From Tetrapyrgos nigripes (lineage: Eukaryota; Basidiomycota; Agaricomycetes; Agaricales; Campanellaceae), in NCBI GenBank assembly GCA_013368315.1, contig JAACJM010000005.1, positions 186,001 through 250,000 of the forward strand: DNA of 64,000 bases, written 5' to 3'. A model generated the notes under the pieces. It did no database searches. It was not told where the DNA came from and worked only from the letters and a program-made list of their open reading frames with translations. Made by a program: the position numbers and the translations under genes. Of this stretch, positions 11,789 to 22,777 are shown one piece after another (positions within the stretch are counted from its first letter, which is position 1; every line of letters starts with the position of its first letter).

Positions 11789-12726
11789 TTAAAATCCAAA
11801 CCCACCAGACCAAAAGGCCTCCATATGACGCTGATGGACCTTCTTATCACTGGAAACATGGTACCGAGGTCTAACTCGTCCAGGATCTTCAATTATTATG
11901 TCGGAAGGCAGTTCGTCCACAACATTGGTGACACGAGAGTAGGAGTTGACGAGGTCGACATTCTCTTTGGAGAAAAACTCGATAGCGTCGGTCCAGACGG
12001 TCATGGGTTTGGATGCATCGGCAAAGACGACAGCAGTAGTAGACGTCGACATGGCAGAATCCGATCTTGCAGAGGGTGTAGGCTTCTTGGATGCTGCTGC
12101 ACTGGTAGCAAGTTTAGTGTAAGATTGAGCAAACGAAGCGCTGAGCTCGGCGATAGCGTTAGCACGAGAAGCCTGTATTTTCTTAATCTCTGCGTTGATC
12201 ATGTAGATGACTTTTTTCTCTTCGCATCTGTCACCTGGTTTAGGGGCGGTGATGGTGACTGGTTTCGTTGTGACGACCTGAACAGAAGGCGCAACCTGTA
12301 AATAGTCCGTTAAGTCAAAACTGCGAGATTAAGAGTAAGACGTAAACTGACTTGGTCAGGACGGCGAGACTTGTCCTCGAAAGCCGCAGTGGAAATAATA
12401 GGAGATTTAGGAGTAGCAACAGCTTTCTTCGGAATACCAGTACTCGAAAGAGTACGAACAGCACCAGATAGTCGAGAGGCGGTTCTTCTGAGCTCAGCGA
12501 GCTCTGTTGCACAAGCCTCTTTTATTCCCTTGAGTGAGGAGGATTTGTTTCGGGACATGACGGGGAGCGCTGGTTGGAGTTTACGAGCAGCCTAAAAAGA
12601 AGATATGAGATATGACGTTGAGTTGGATGAGATGGAGTAGGAATGTGGAAGAAAAGAAAGAGTACTAACCATCTTGGAAGAAGACCGAATTACATTGGTG
12701 GTGGTAGTAGTGATGGTGGAGTGCAT
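11789..12726 (-). CDS. Conserved protein of unknown family, duplicate copy A
   Basis: Three exons: a short first exon (from ATG 12724-12726) coding MHSTITTTTTNVIRSSSKM, an exon starting AARKLQPALPVMSRNKSSS that ends near 12354, and the last exon ending at the stop at 11789. The protein is about 250 aa, basic and Ser/Thr-rich in its first half, with an EELRR-type helix (ACATELAELRRTASRLSG). Its C-terminal third is the most conserved part against copy B at 54.6 kb: KPMTVWTDAIEFFSKENV, LVNSYSRVTNVVDE and the last 23 residues, including KKVHQRHMEAFW and GGFGF. No signal peptide or transmembrane helix is seen. The family and function are unknown to me. That the copies diverge in the linkers but not at the C-terminus suggests both are under selection. 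Confidence 0.8.
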
Positions 12727-13450
12727 GATGTAGATGATGTGCAAAGTGTTGAATGTAAAGAGGTCCAATGTATGCTGATGCTCGAGAAGATTGGTTGAAG
12801 AAAGACTTCAAAGGGAAGGAGAACTGCTTTCAGAAGCAAGAGAGTATGGGTGGATGGTGGAAGTACTGAAGAAACAGTAGATGTCTCCTTTTGAAGAAGA
12901 GGACCGTTATAAGAAAACTGGACGAATCAGGGGTGTTGCATAGGGGCGTTTGGGCAGGCTTGGGGGTAGGCAGTGCTTCCTCAGCGCGGACTACTGGGTG
13001 CTGGTGCGTTAGGAATTTACGATATGAGGAGGACAGCGAGGCTTGATGGTCATTGGAGTGAAGCAACACCATTCAGCCCCAGTCGGGATAAGGAGGCTAT
13101 GGTGGAGAATGTGACAAATCCTCAAAATAGCGTCAAGTTGGTACTCTGAGCATGCATGAAGCTGGTACGTCCAGGGAATTGCACAATATCGGAAGTGAGA
13201 GCCGTAAATATCATAAAGATGGCTATTGAAGCATCTTGAAGGAGAGAAGGACCTGCAACCAGCTTCCAGAACCATTACACTCCGACAATTTGACCTAGAC
13301 TGCCTTCCAGCCGCCCTGCTGCCAATGTGAAGTCCATTCCAGAGCTTTTGGCTTCATAAGCAGCTCCAAAATTCCGTGCTGGACATAGCTGCGAGCCGGG
13401 TACTATCCCATCATCCCTGAAATTTAACTTCGCTGCAGAGCGACGACAGT
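12727..13450 (-). repeat. 5' flank of copy A, duplicated (inverted) upstream of copy B
   Basis: Read on the minus strand, this flank matches the plus-strand flank at about 53930-54613. Shared tracts include CATCTACTGTTTCTTCAGTA with ACTTCCAC after it, a TATA-like box (TTATAA near 12907-12912; TATAAAT at 54418-54424) about 185-196 nt before the ATG, CACTGCCTACCCC/TACTGCCTACCCC, and farther out CTGGAAGGCA(A/G)TCTAGGTCA. The duplication therefore includes promoter and upstream DNA, not only the gene. A minus-strand frame at 13565-13275 covers the outer part but is broken in the other copy, so it is not called as a gene. Confidence 0.75.
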
Positions 13451-16400
13451 ACAACATCCGATTCGGAGTTACCAAGCAAAGTCGACGAGCCGTTAGAAAA
13501 AGAAGCCAGGCCGGGGCCTTGTGTCCGCCATTGTGTCGGGTCCTAATATCTACTGCAACCAACACCCCCGCAATGAGTGAATGCGTATATTCATTCCTTG
13601 ACTACATTGAACGGTTGCTGTAGCGGAAGTGAGAGAAGATGAGCTCGTCAGAAGACGACCATCGGTTACTGAGTGTCATGTCTTCAGAGGATTGCTACTA
13701 GGGTAAATGAGTAGACTGACAAACCCAAAAACACATGGCTCGTACCTTTGAAGACAGCTGGGTTCTAACCACAGTTACACATGGATATGATCACTGTGAG
13801 GTCCTTATTCCGTAAATCCTTGGAGAAATGAGTTTATCAAGGCCCAAAAAGCAATTGGATTTGTGATTACTAAACGGGTATTACAGCTCTTCCATTGCAG
13901 AAAGAAACGGAGTCTTACAGCATGCCTAAAACTTAAAAGGACGACGGAGATGTAGACCCTGACGACCTGAGAAAGTAGTGTCAGTTCATATGAGGCAAGG
14001 CTTTCTGATCATTGAGGTTGTAGGAGAGTATTGTAGGCATGTAAACGTTAATGTTTTTTGAATATTGAGGAGAAAGATGTCAATGAGGATTGACACTAGA
14101 CGTACAGTTCCACCCGCCTGGCCGAAATGATCGACTCCTTCAAGCAATACTAATCGACCATATTTGAGCATGCCGTGTAAAAAAGCTTGGGCAGAGCATC
14201 TATCAGAGGAAAGAAAGAGATCTGATTCTTGAATGAGCTCGCTATTTTTCTGCTTGGTGACGATGGACAAGACAGCGTGCGTGAGAAAACCTGTCTCTCC
14301 TTGGTACTATAGCTACTTCAATCCTCCTGGCTCATTCTACTCGGATTCTTGCCTTTCTACACCTTATGCAGATCTACGAAGTTCTGAACAGTAAAAACTA
14401 TCGAGGAGATGTTTTTGGGGGACTTTTCTTCAGATTGGACAAAAGTGCAGCTTGTTCTTCAACTATGCACCGATTCTAGTCTCCCCTAGGCTGACTCAAC
14501 GGCTCACAAGCTCAGCCGATTCTGAGTCGGAGGATTCTCCAAGGATTCTTAGTTCTGTGGCTGCCAGCTTCTGGAAGTCCTATCTCGAGATTCGTTCATG
14601 TTGAAGGCTGTGCCAAATCTGTACAAGCTCAAAAATAACTGCTTTGATCATTCAAATGTTTCTTTGAAGGTTGTTCAAGCTATCATCTGGGACCTTGGCT
14701 CTCTGGGGTGGGTTTGGCTTTAGACCACATATTGATACAGTCCTCTACCTCATCTTTCACCTGTGGCTTCCACGGTTCGTCAGTAGAGCTCCACTTCTGA
14801 TTATGAATGGTGCTCCCTTCATGCTATCATTCTCTCTTCTCCATCAAGTTCCCTTCAACATTCCGCATGTCATGAGTGGTGGATTAGCAAAATAGACTTG
14901 GGTCTGACGGCGATTCTTGGATTGCTGGAATGGAGTGCCAATGTGTTGCCTGCTCACAGGATTCTCACATCTGGGAAAGGCTGCCTAGTATCATCGGCAG
15001 AAATCAGAGACACTCGCTACAATCATGATACTGCGTAGATCTCCCTGAGTGTGAGTCTGCACCACCCATTTGACTCTCCGTTTTTAGTCTAACTTGGGTC
15101 AAAAGATCAAAGTCACTTTCTGAAGACGGAAAGAGCTTCCACGGCAAATGTACTACCGTTCACGATGGATGTCACTACGCATACCTTTTCTCTCGCATGT
15201 TTCCGAGTCCCGACCGTTTGGCACCCGGTGATGAGCTCTTTTGGGTTTGTACATGGAATCTCTTGCCCATCCCGCACTTACCACAGCGGATTGTATTCTT
15301 GACTATATGAGCGCCAGCAAGTCCTTCTAGTCTCCTTCGCATCCAGAGGCTCTCCATCCTGCGGTACTATTCTCGTTCAAGTTCGTAAAACTTGCAGCCT
15401 CGGATTGAGACCTGACCTCACATGCCAAAAAGACCAAAATATCCGATATGTGTACGAAAAATAAGATATATTTGGAAACTAGATAGAAGATGATGTATCT
15501 ATATTCGGACGCCTTTCTGTGCATTTGATGGGCGAGCAGCACTTGCGCACTTTTCGCCCTCAACACGTGATGTTCTCACGGTCCAAAAAGGCAAACCTTT
15601 GATGGGCCACGGGCCAAGCCCGGAGTTCCATCGTTCTTCCTCCGGAGGTGCTTTTCTTTGTATGTTTTTGGCCTCTGGTTGAAGTCGTGAGCGTCGTTTC
15701 ACTACAAAAGCCTCAGAGCTGTGGTGAGTCAAAGTCAACCTGATATACAAGCTCTTAGATACCATGGAATAGCATGAAAATGATACATTTGGGCATGCTA
15801 AGGTAATATACACTGTAAACATGATATAAAGACCTCATAAAGACGCGTTGAACACGTCCAAAAGATACTAAACTACACTATCCTATCCTGTCCAACTCAT
15901 TAGCACAAAATGGGCCTCTGGCCCTGGAAGAACCACAACATAACCCTGAAAGATGAGCAAGTTAGCAAAACACTGAAGGCACACTATAGAAGCAAACTGA
16001 TAGTGAAAAAAAGAGACAAGGGTGATAGATCTTACAAGGCATAGAGAGAGAACAGAGCAGGCCTAAGACCAGGGGGAAGGAAGGCGTTCGCGAGTGTTGG
16101 TGATGGTGGTGGTGGTGATGAAAGAACAATCAATGAACAAGCAAAACACACCGGAGGCTTTCAGTCGGCCGACTGAAGCCCCATTGGGACATCACATGCA
16201 TCACATGTCGAGGGCGGAAAGTCAAAACCAGCTGACGTCAGGGAAACGGCGTGTCAGTTTTCACAATACACCTTTATTTTTTACAGATCCACGCATTTCA
16301 GAGACTTCCCGCAATCACAATCTTTGTCACGACGACCTGATCTACTTCTTGAATGGTCCATCTTGCATCAAGACCTACGAAACGCAGTCACACGGCCGAC

Positions 16401-16838
16401 CAAAGTTCCGTCTCAAGTTCCGTCTTACACTTCCTCGACATCCGTGGATTATCTCCTCCCCTGGAGTTCATCTTGGGATGCTTAAAAATCCACTTAGGGG
16501 CCTACAATACAGTGCACGAGCCCGTCCGCCTCTATTTTTCTCATTCCGTTCCGACCGCGAGGTACCCTCCAGTGTGCCAGAATAGTATACATTAAGAACA
16601 CAAATGAAGTTCTCGGATTGATGGCACTCACACAGCAAGAACTTGAACACGGATCAGAAGACTACGGCTGCTATGATGCAGTCTCTTCATATGGCTATGG
16701 TATCTCATCCTCAAATGGGGGGATGACGCAAGCAAACATCTTCTTTGATTACGGTCATTCGCTGATCGTCTCTTTGTTCTGTTCTTTTCTTAGTCTGCAA
16801 GCTATATAACACCCAACGGGTTCTTGCATGGGTTAGGC
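13451..16838. other. Long gene-poor interval
   Basis: About 3.4 kb without a gene I can support. Frames are short and uneven in composition. The stretch 14320-14560 is rich in GATTCT-type hexamers. A near-perfect palindrome lies at 16156-16180, and 16098-16122 is a GGTGATG-type simple repeat. The interval may contain eroded mobile DNA, but no reverse transcriptase, transposase or terminal repeat was recognised. Confidence 0.4.
16156..16180. repeat. Near-perfect palindrome
   Basis: GGCTTTCAGTCGGCC is followed directly by GACTGAAGCC. The arms pair around a GGCCG centre with one unpaired T. It could be a hairpin or a binding site for a dimeric protein; nothing else supports a function. Confidence 0.4.
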
Positions 16839-18930
16839 ATGTCTGGACTTCCTGATCGTTTCACGCCTGTACCGCAAGGCTTGTTTGAAGAGACCTATGG
16901 TGAGCTATTCATCTACTAAAGCGTCGTTGGAATGGACTTTTGAGGACTTTACAGGCTCATCCTACATCTGTGCCATTATAACGGTTTTCCTGTACGGTAT
17001 CTCTGTCCTGCAGGTGAGTCTGCAGATACCTCCTTGCCAAAAAGATCTGGAAGTCACTCACTATGCATCTTTAAAGGGATACATGTACTACCTAAAGTAT
17101 CCTCGAGATAGCCCATCTGTGAAAACTCTGGTACAACTCCACATCCGTCGGTTCCTTCATCCCGAACTAACTGCCTCCTCCCTCAAGGTCTGCACATTGC
17201 TGTACGTCCCTCCGAAGTCGACTGCGGTCCGTCCTGCACGTTCTCATTGATATCCAAAAAAGGATCATGGGAACCGTTCATACCATTCTGAGTGAGTGTT
17301 GTCGTAAATGTATATTTTCTAGCGGGGCATTAAGACCTTTTGGCAGTATGCCATACAGTGTATCATTATCTGGTAGGCAAATTACTTGGTTTATTGACAA
17401 CTGCAACCTTGACGACGTGAGATGCTAGGTTTTCAGTTACACAAATCCAGGGCTACTGATACTCGGAGAATGGTGAGTAGAAATACCTTGAAAATTTTCC
17501 GTTCACTGACTAGCTTCGGCGAATCCCTCCAGGTCGGTTTATGTACGTGTCCCATCATATTTCACCGCTTTGGGTAGTGTTTGCTGACAATTTCCTCAAC
17601 TCTAGACATCATCCATATTAGGGGTGGGTTTCTTCGCCGTTCGTTTGGATATACAACGATTAACTTGAAACTTGACTACCTTGTAAAGGCTGTCATGTGT
17701 TTCATTATTCAAGTGTAAGTCTTTGAAGACTCAATCATAAGCCAGTAACTGACAGCATCCGTTCAGTTTCTTCGCAAACATGATATTCCATTGTCAGTGT
17801 CTTTGCAATAGCGTCGATGCATTTCTTGATTGACATCTGTCCAACCTTTGCAGTAACCAAGGGCGCTTGGCGTGCCTTGCTAGCAGCCACCTTCGTGCGT
17901 TTTCTATATCCTAAATGTGACAAGAGTTTTATAGATTGACTCGTCTTTTGCTGCGATGCAGGTTGTGCTTAGTCTTGCTCAGTTGGCTTTTGCTATCTGT
18001 GCGTTTGTCTTTTCCGAATACCCGATTCTGGATCTTCTGACGATCTTTGCATTTTAGTCTTCTGCCAGCAGGAGTATGTCTCGCCATGGGGAGTCTAGAG
18101 CTATGCAAAACACTGACGAACTATTTTTTTAGATTCAAGCTTTGGGAACTTGGAAAATTGGTGACGATTGTGGTGCGTTCCCTACCTTACAAATTCCTTT
18201 CCTCTTAATGATTTCGACTCGCAAATTTGCATAGCATATCACGATGGTCCCGATGTTGGCCTTCAGGATCATCACAGACGTCTTCATATGTGTCTCTCTA
18301 TGCTACACCCTCTGGGATTCTCGTACCGAGGTCCAAAGGTCAGTGTGTTCTCCTGCGTTGTTTCATTTGTTTACCATACGTCAATAATTCTAGGACGTCA
18401 AAGCTAATCCACACTCTGATTGTCTATGCCATCAACCGATTCGTCCTAACCACGTACGCACCGTACAATCTCAGAATCGTAGACATCCGAGATACTGATT
18501 AGTGTTTTTGATTAACAGGGTTGTTGTCATCGTGCAAATGATCGTCCTCATCACAAAACCACAGAGTATCGGAGCGATGGTCATTGAATTTGTGACCGTG
18601 CACTTGTATTTCAACAGTCTACTGGCTACCCTTAATTCCCGCAATCATCTCCGCCACCATCTCGATAATGGGCACGTCATCACGGATAGTGATCTACCCA
18701 CCGGGCGAGGCAAAGCGTCTGCTGTACGCTTCGCTGGTAATTATAGTAGGTCTACTATACCAGGTCAACAGTCATTCACCCAACCAGCCACAACAACGAT
18801 GACAATGACTACTACAGCTGAAGACAACCACGACGGCGTCAAGAGGGAGATCAGTATCCCGAGAGAGACCGAGACCTTTATCATGAGCGATCTCTCTAAT
18901 TCGTTGCAAAAGCCTGGAGAGCTGGTCTGA
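16839..18930 (+). CDS. DUF6534-type seven-helix membrane protein, copy 1
   Basis: A gene with many small exons. Exon 1 starts at ATG 16839 (SGLPDRFTPVPQGLFEETY). Later exons give hydrophobic helices (ICAIITVFLYGISVLQ, then GYMYYLKYPRDSP after an intron, then CHTVYHYLVGKLLGLLTT). The final exon, after about 18519, carries the signature of this family, SIGAMVIEFVTVHLYFNSLL followed by ATLNSRNHLR, and a Ser/Thr-rich cytoplasmic tail to the stop at 18930. Such proteins are common in Agaricomycetes, have seven predicted helices and no established function. Internal exon borders between 17200 and 18500 are only partly resolved. It is tail-to-tail with the first amidase and has a paralogue at 28.1-29.9 kb in mirror orientation. 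Confidence 0.75.
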
Positions 18931-19138
18931 TCAAGCTGCACTAGTCTTAGGCTGTGAAATGAACTGACTGTTCCTTTAGTTTCTGTCTGGGTTTGTGGTA
19001 TGCGTGTATATTTACGAGTACTGTATTATGGCAATTTATCGCCAGTTACGACCTTAGGCCTCAGGACTGTGAGTACTGATTGGGTGAGACGCTTTCGTTG
19101 ATTTTGCTATTGACACAACCAGCCTCGAGCAATGCTGA
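18931..19138. other. Short flank between 7TM gene and SINE-like element
   Basis: 3' UTR and spacer; no gene seen. Confidence 0.3.
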
Positions 19139-19275
19139 GAAAAAAACCCCACCCTCTACTCGAGTCTCCCCCTACATAGCGCGTGCGTGGGAATCGAACT
19201 TTTGGGCCCACACCCCTATTGCTGGACAACAGTGGTGCACCCACCGCTGCGCTAGTGGTTCTAGTAGGGTGCCCA
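19139..19275 (-). mobile_element. tRNA-derived SINE-like element
   Basis: On the minus strand the order is an A-box-like TAGCGCAGCGG (19254-19244), a B-box-like AGTTCGATTCCC (19200-19189) and a T7 tract (about 19146-19140) that fits a pol III terminator. A box to B box spacing is about 45 nt, as in tRNA promoters. No full cloverleaf folds: the arms flanking the T-loop do not pair normally and there is no acceptor stem. A degenerate tRNA gene is the alternative to a SINE. Confidence 0.45.
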
Positions 19276-19899
19276 TAGGATAACTATGCGCAGTTGCCGC
19301 TAAAAGGATGGGCCAAAAGCCGCACTCGGGATTCCAGGTGGAAACGCTGCGACACGCTACCAGCCAAGTTGTATCCCATAACCACTGTGGCCAAGACCCG
19401 GCATCCTATGGTGCTACACACTAGATGAAGGAAAGGTGGATCATAGTTGGAAGGAGGTGATACTAGCACGTCCTCTTTGGCATTTCCCAAAACGATACAT
19501 CCGATGATTTTCTATATCACCTTGCCCTACCCCCCAGCGCGAAGCGTCCGCTATCTGCAGCGCTAGCCTCCTTTAAGGAGGAAGTCCAGTGAAAGAGCTC
19601 ACAGCTCAACGCTCTGCGGCACAGTACTTGCCAAGAGCAAGCAAGGCCGGCGCCTCGGTACAAGGCGCTTCTCCAGTAGATAGAAGTATTTGATTTATTA
19701 AAGGATGGGTGGTCTCTTGAGGCCATCGTAGGTATCAATCAAGAGTACGTAAAGGGAGCAGTTGGGACACGGTTTGCGGACTTTAAAAAAATTTCATTGC
19801 CATAACTTAGCAACCCTCAAAATGAACGGAAAACCTTTTTCATTTGGCGCCAACAGAAGCAGCACAAGATTTGTACATAAACCCAACAATCCCATTTCT
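19276..19899. other. Intergenic, possible repeat remnant
   Basis: About 620 nt between the SINE-like element and the amidase stop. It is GC-richer than its surroundings, with a small stem CCTCCTTTAAGGAGG near 19567-19582. No coding exon was found. Confidence 0.35.
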
Positions 19900-22155
19900 T
19901 CATTTCCCTATCACATTTGCCAACTGAGTCTTGGGAATGGCCTCAGGAAAGGCTTTTCTAGCCAGTCGAGTATGAGTCTTTTGCTCGTATGCAAAGGCAA
20001 ACCCAATCAAATTGAATTCTGTAAATGCTGTTCCGAGGAAAGACAACCCAAAAGGTACCCCAGGAGCAGGGTATACCGTCAAAGGACCCGCAGATTGGAT
20101 GGTCGTGTTATCAGGATAGAAACCGAGTGGAACTAGAAGAAGAATGAGAACAGTCAGCACTATAAACCCTTTTTCAGTCCCACAATCTCACCAGTAATGA
20201 TTGGGTATCCTGCAACAGCTAATAACAGTCACTGAGTGCACAGTCCGACATTTAGGATGGTTTATATCGCACCTGCTGGAGACGTCGTAAACCCAGGAGC
20301 TGGCAGAACGAGAGCGTCAAGCCTAAAATGCTGCAAAGCTGCGTCAATGCCCCTCGTCCTTCCCAGCTCGTGGTCAAACGCCAAAGCCTGAAAATACGCC
20401 GCGTCCTTCCCGCTTGTTGCTTGGGATTCGATCAGTCTAGTGTACGATCATCAGTTATGCATGTAACGGTCAAATACCAGCAGACGTACTCTGACTGATC
20501 CGTAAAATTGGTCGGTTCTTCCAACTCAGGGTTCGCGTCGTTGAAAGCTATGAGATCCGCAAGGCTTCGCACTCCTGATGGATTCTCAACCAACGATTCA
20601 AACCATGCATTCAGTTCGATCTGAGAGCACGAATAAGCCAGGCAGAAAACACGGAAGGAGAATGAAGTACACCTTGAAATCAACATCCAGAACAATTGTC
20701 TCATTATTAGACGCCAAAAATTCCTCAGCCGAGGGTAAATCTGCTGGGTCCACAACCGTCGCTCCAAGCTCTTTTATCGTCTCCAATGCAGACTCAAAGG
20801 CAGCTGCAACAGTCTCGTCGATGATATTAGGAACATCCAAGAAAAACTTGCGGGGAACTCCAATCCGTTTGCCAGCAAGTGCATCCTTCTTAAGTGCTCG
20901 TGTATAGTCTGGTACCACGTCCGGTTGCGCCAGGGTGAAGTTATCGTTGGGGTCTTTTCCAGCTATGACGGAGAGTACAATAGCAGCATCAGTTACAGAA
21001 CGTACAATTGGTCCCACAGTGTCCTGGGTGGTCTTATTGAACGGGATACCGAGCACAGAGTTTGCCTAGGGGAGAGACTACGTACCTGATTAGAACTTAT
21101 CGGGATGACTGTCAGATAACATAAGTCAGTCAGCGGACAGGGTCGTAAGAAGGCAATGACCCAAAACGCACCACCAGCACGAGAGGTCAATCCTACGGTC
21201 GGTTTGATACCAGCTAGATTGTTCTGACTAGTCGGGCAGGTGATGCTACCGTCGGTCTCGGTGCCTAAGGTTACAGCTACAAGCCCAATAGATGCAGCGA
21301 CTCCAGAACCTGACGATGAACCACAGGGATCAGCTGAAGGGAAGTAGGCCCCTGTCCCTTGACCTCCTCGTCCCGACCATCCAGAAGCAACGTTGCCTCG
21401 GAAGTGAGCGAATTCTGACAGGTTTGCCTTTCCTGCAACTTTGTCAAAGATCGAGTCCAAGAATGATGGAGACTTGTTTCACCTAAGATAATTGCGCCAG
21501 CCTTGCGGAGACGTTTGACAACACCTGCATCATCGGGAACGACAGACTTGAGAAGACTGAAAGATCCTGCGGTCGTGTTCATGCCTGCAGGTGTACAGGT
21601 AGACGTCAATGCACCGGCCACTTACGAGCTGGGGTAAAAACTCACCTTCGACTGCCACGGTTGCGATATTATCCTAGACAACATTCAGAACCACCTCAAA
21701 ATGACAAACCGAGTTGAGCTAACCTTGAGTAGAATCGGTATCCCATGCAGAAGACCTCTCTTTCCCTTTGCCTTCCTCTCAGCATCCATAGCAGCTGCTT
21801 GCATTATTGCAGACGGGTTTGTCTCGATGACCGCACGCAGCTCGGGTCCTTTCAGGTTGACTTCATCAATTCGAGCAAAATATGCCTGCAGGTCAACCAA
21901 GATGAAAACAGAGTCGTCCATCGCGCTGGGTTTAGGTGAACAAGTGTAACGCACCTTGATTAAATCGACACTCGTAAACAACCCAGCGTCTAACCCATCT
22001 TGCAAATCCAATACTGATGCCTCATACAAATCCGGTAGAGCAGGCTTCCCCGTCAACCCCTCCACCACATCCACGGGTCCCCGAGGTTGCACCAACCCAT
22101 GGACCGTAACTGAGACCCAATATCCTAAAACCATCCATCTGGAGAGACCAAACAT
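19900..22155 (-). CDS. Amidase-signature family hydrolase, secreted form (copy 1)
   Basis: Multi-exon gene, start ATG 22153-22155, stop 19900-19902. The first 19-22 residues (MFGLSRWMVLGYWVSVTVHG) form a signal peptide; several N-x-S/T sites follow, so a secreted enzyme is likely. The amidase-signature Ser-cisSer-Lys triad is visible: Lys in GIPILLK, the cis-Ser region DPCGSSSGSGVAASIGL, and the nucleophile region GTETDGSI. The C-terminal part has LVLPAPGFTTSP, YPIITVPLGFYPD and GLSFLGTAF, as in fungal GatA-like amidases. All exons I joined stay in frame, so it looks intact. The family hydrolyses carboxamides; the substrate is unknown. It is convergent with the 7TM gene and mirrored by a paralogue at 24.9-27.3 kb. 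Confidence 0.93.
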
Positions 22156-22777
22156 ATTTCAACAGAACGATGACGACACCAAAGCTGAGGTCGGACTTGA
22201 GTGTTGAGACCGAGACTTGAAGCTGGAGGAGGGTCTACAACGTTGGCACACGAGTCGAGGTCAAGGAACGGGAGAGCTCCACAAAGCCTGGCAGGGAACC
22301 TGTAGGTACTTATATGTGAGTATGAAATAGAATGGTATGAGAATTTTATGAGAACATCGAGTCACAGATGCGCATCATGTCTACTCAAAGGCCTTATGAT
22401 AAGGAGGGAGGAGCAATACCACAAACGTCGCGAGGTCATGCGCGTCAATACCGAAATACCAACGGGAAAGGGGTTGCTCCCACTGTCCCGGTTTCTTAGA
22501 TCATGCATGTGAATGGACATAGCTCGAAATAAATAGCGTGCTGATAACTGCGCACTGTACCGCAAGCCAAGGACACCATTTGCACACTGCGTCCAAAGCC
22601 AGCCACGACCAGGGGAAAACAGCTATTAAGTTCCAGTTTAGACAAATAGAATGTGCATGTGTAGTGCTAGCCAGCTGTCCATGATATACTTTACCAGATC
22701 CGCAAAATTACCCAGCCATCCATGAGTAGAAGTAAAATGTGATGTACAGTGCATAAAGCTTTGCCAATAACGCGCAG
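22156..22777. other. Amidase copy 1 promoter region / intergenic
   Basis: About 620 nt between two minus-strand genes. No gene, repeat or RNA is recognised. Confidence 0.35.

Noticed and set aside
13275..13565. 96-aa minus frame as a gene
   Set aside because: The homologous sequence near 53.9-54.0 kb is alignable but carries stops and shifts, so the frame is not conserved.
21277..21621. Apparent frame change inside amidase copy 1
   Set aside because: The long frame simply reads through an intron (GTGAAAC...TTGCAG). Splicing restores GKANLSEFAHFRG in frame, so the gene is intact.
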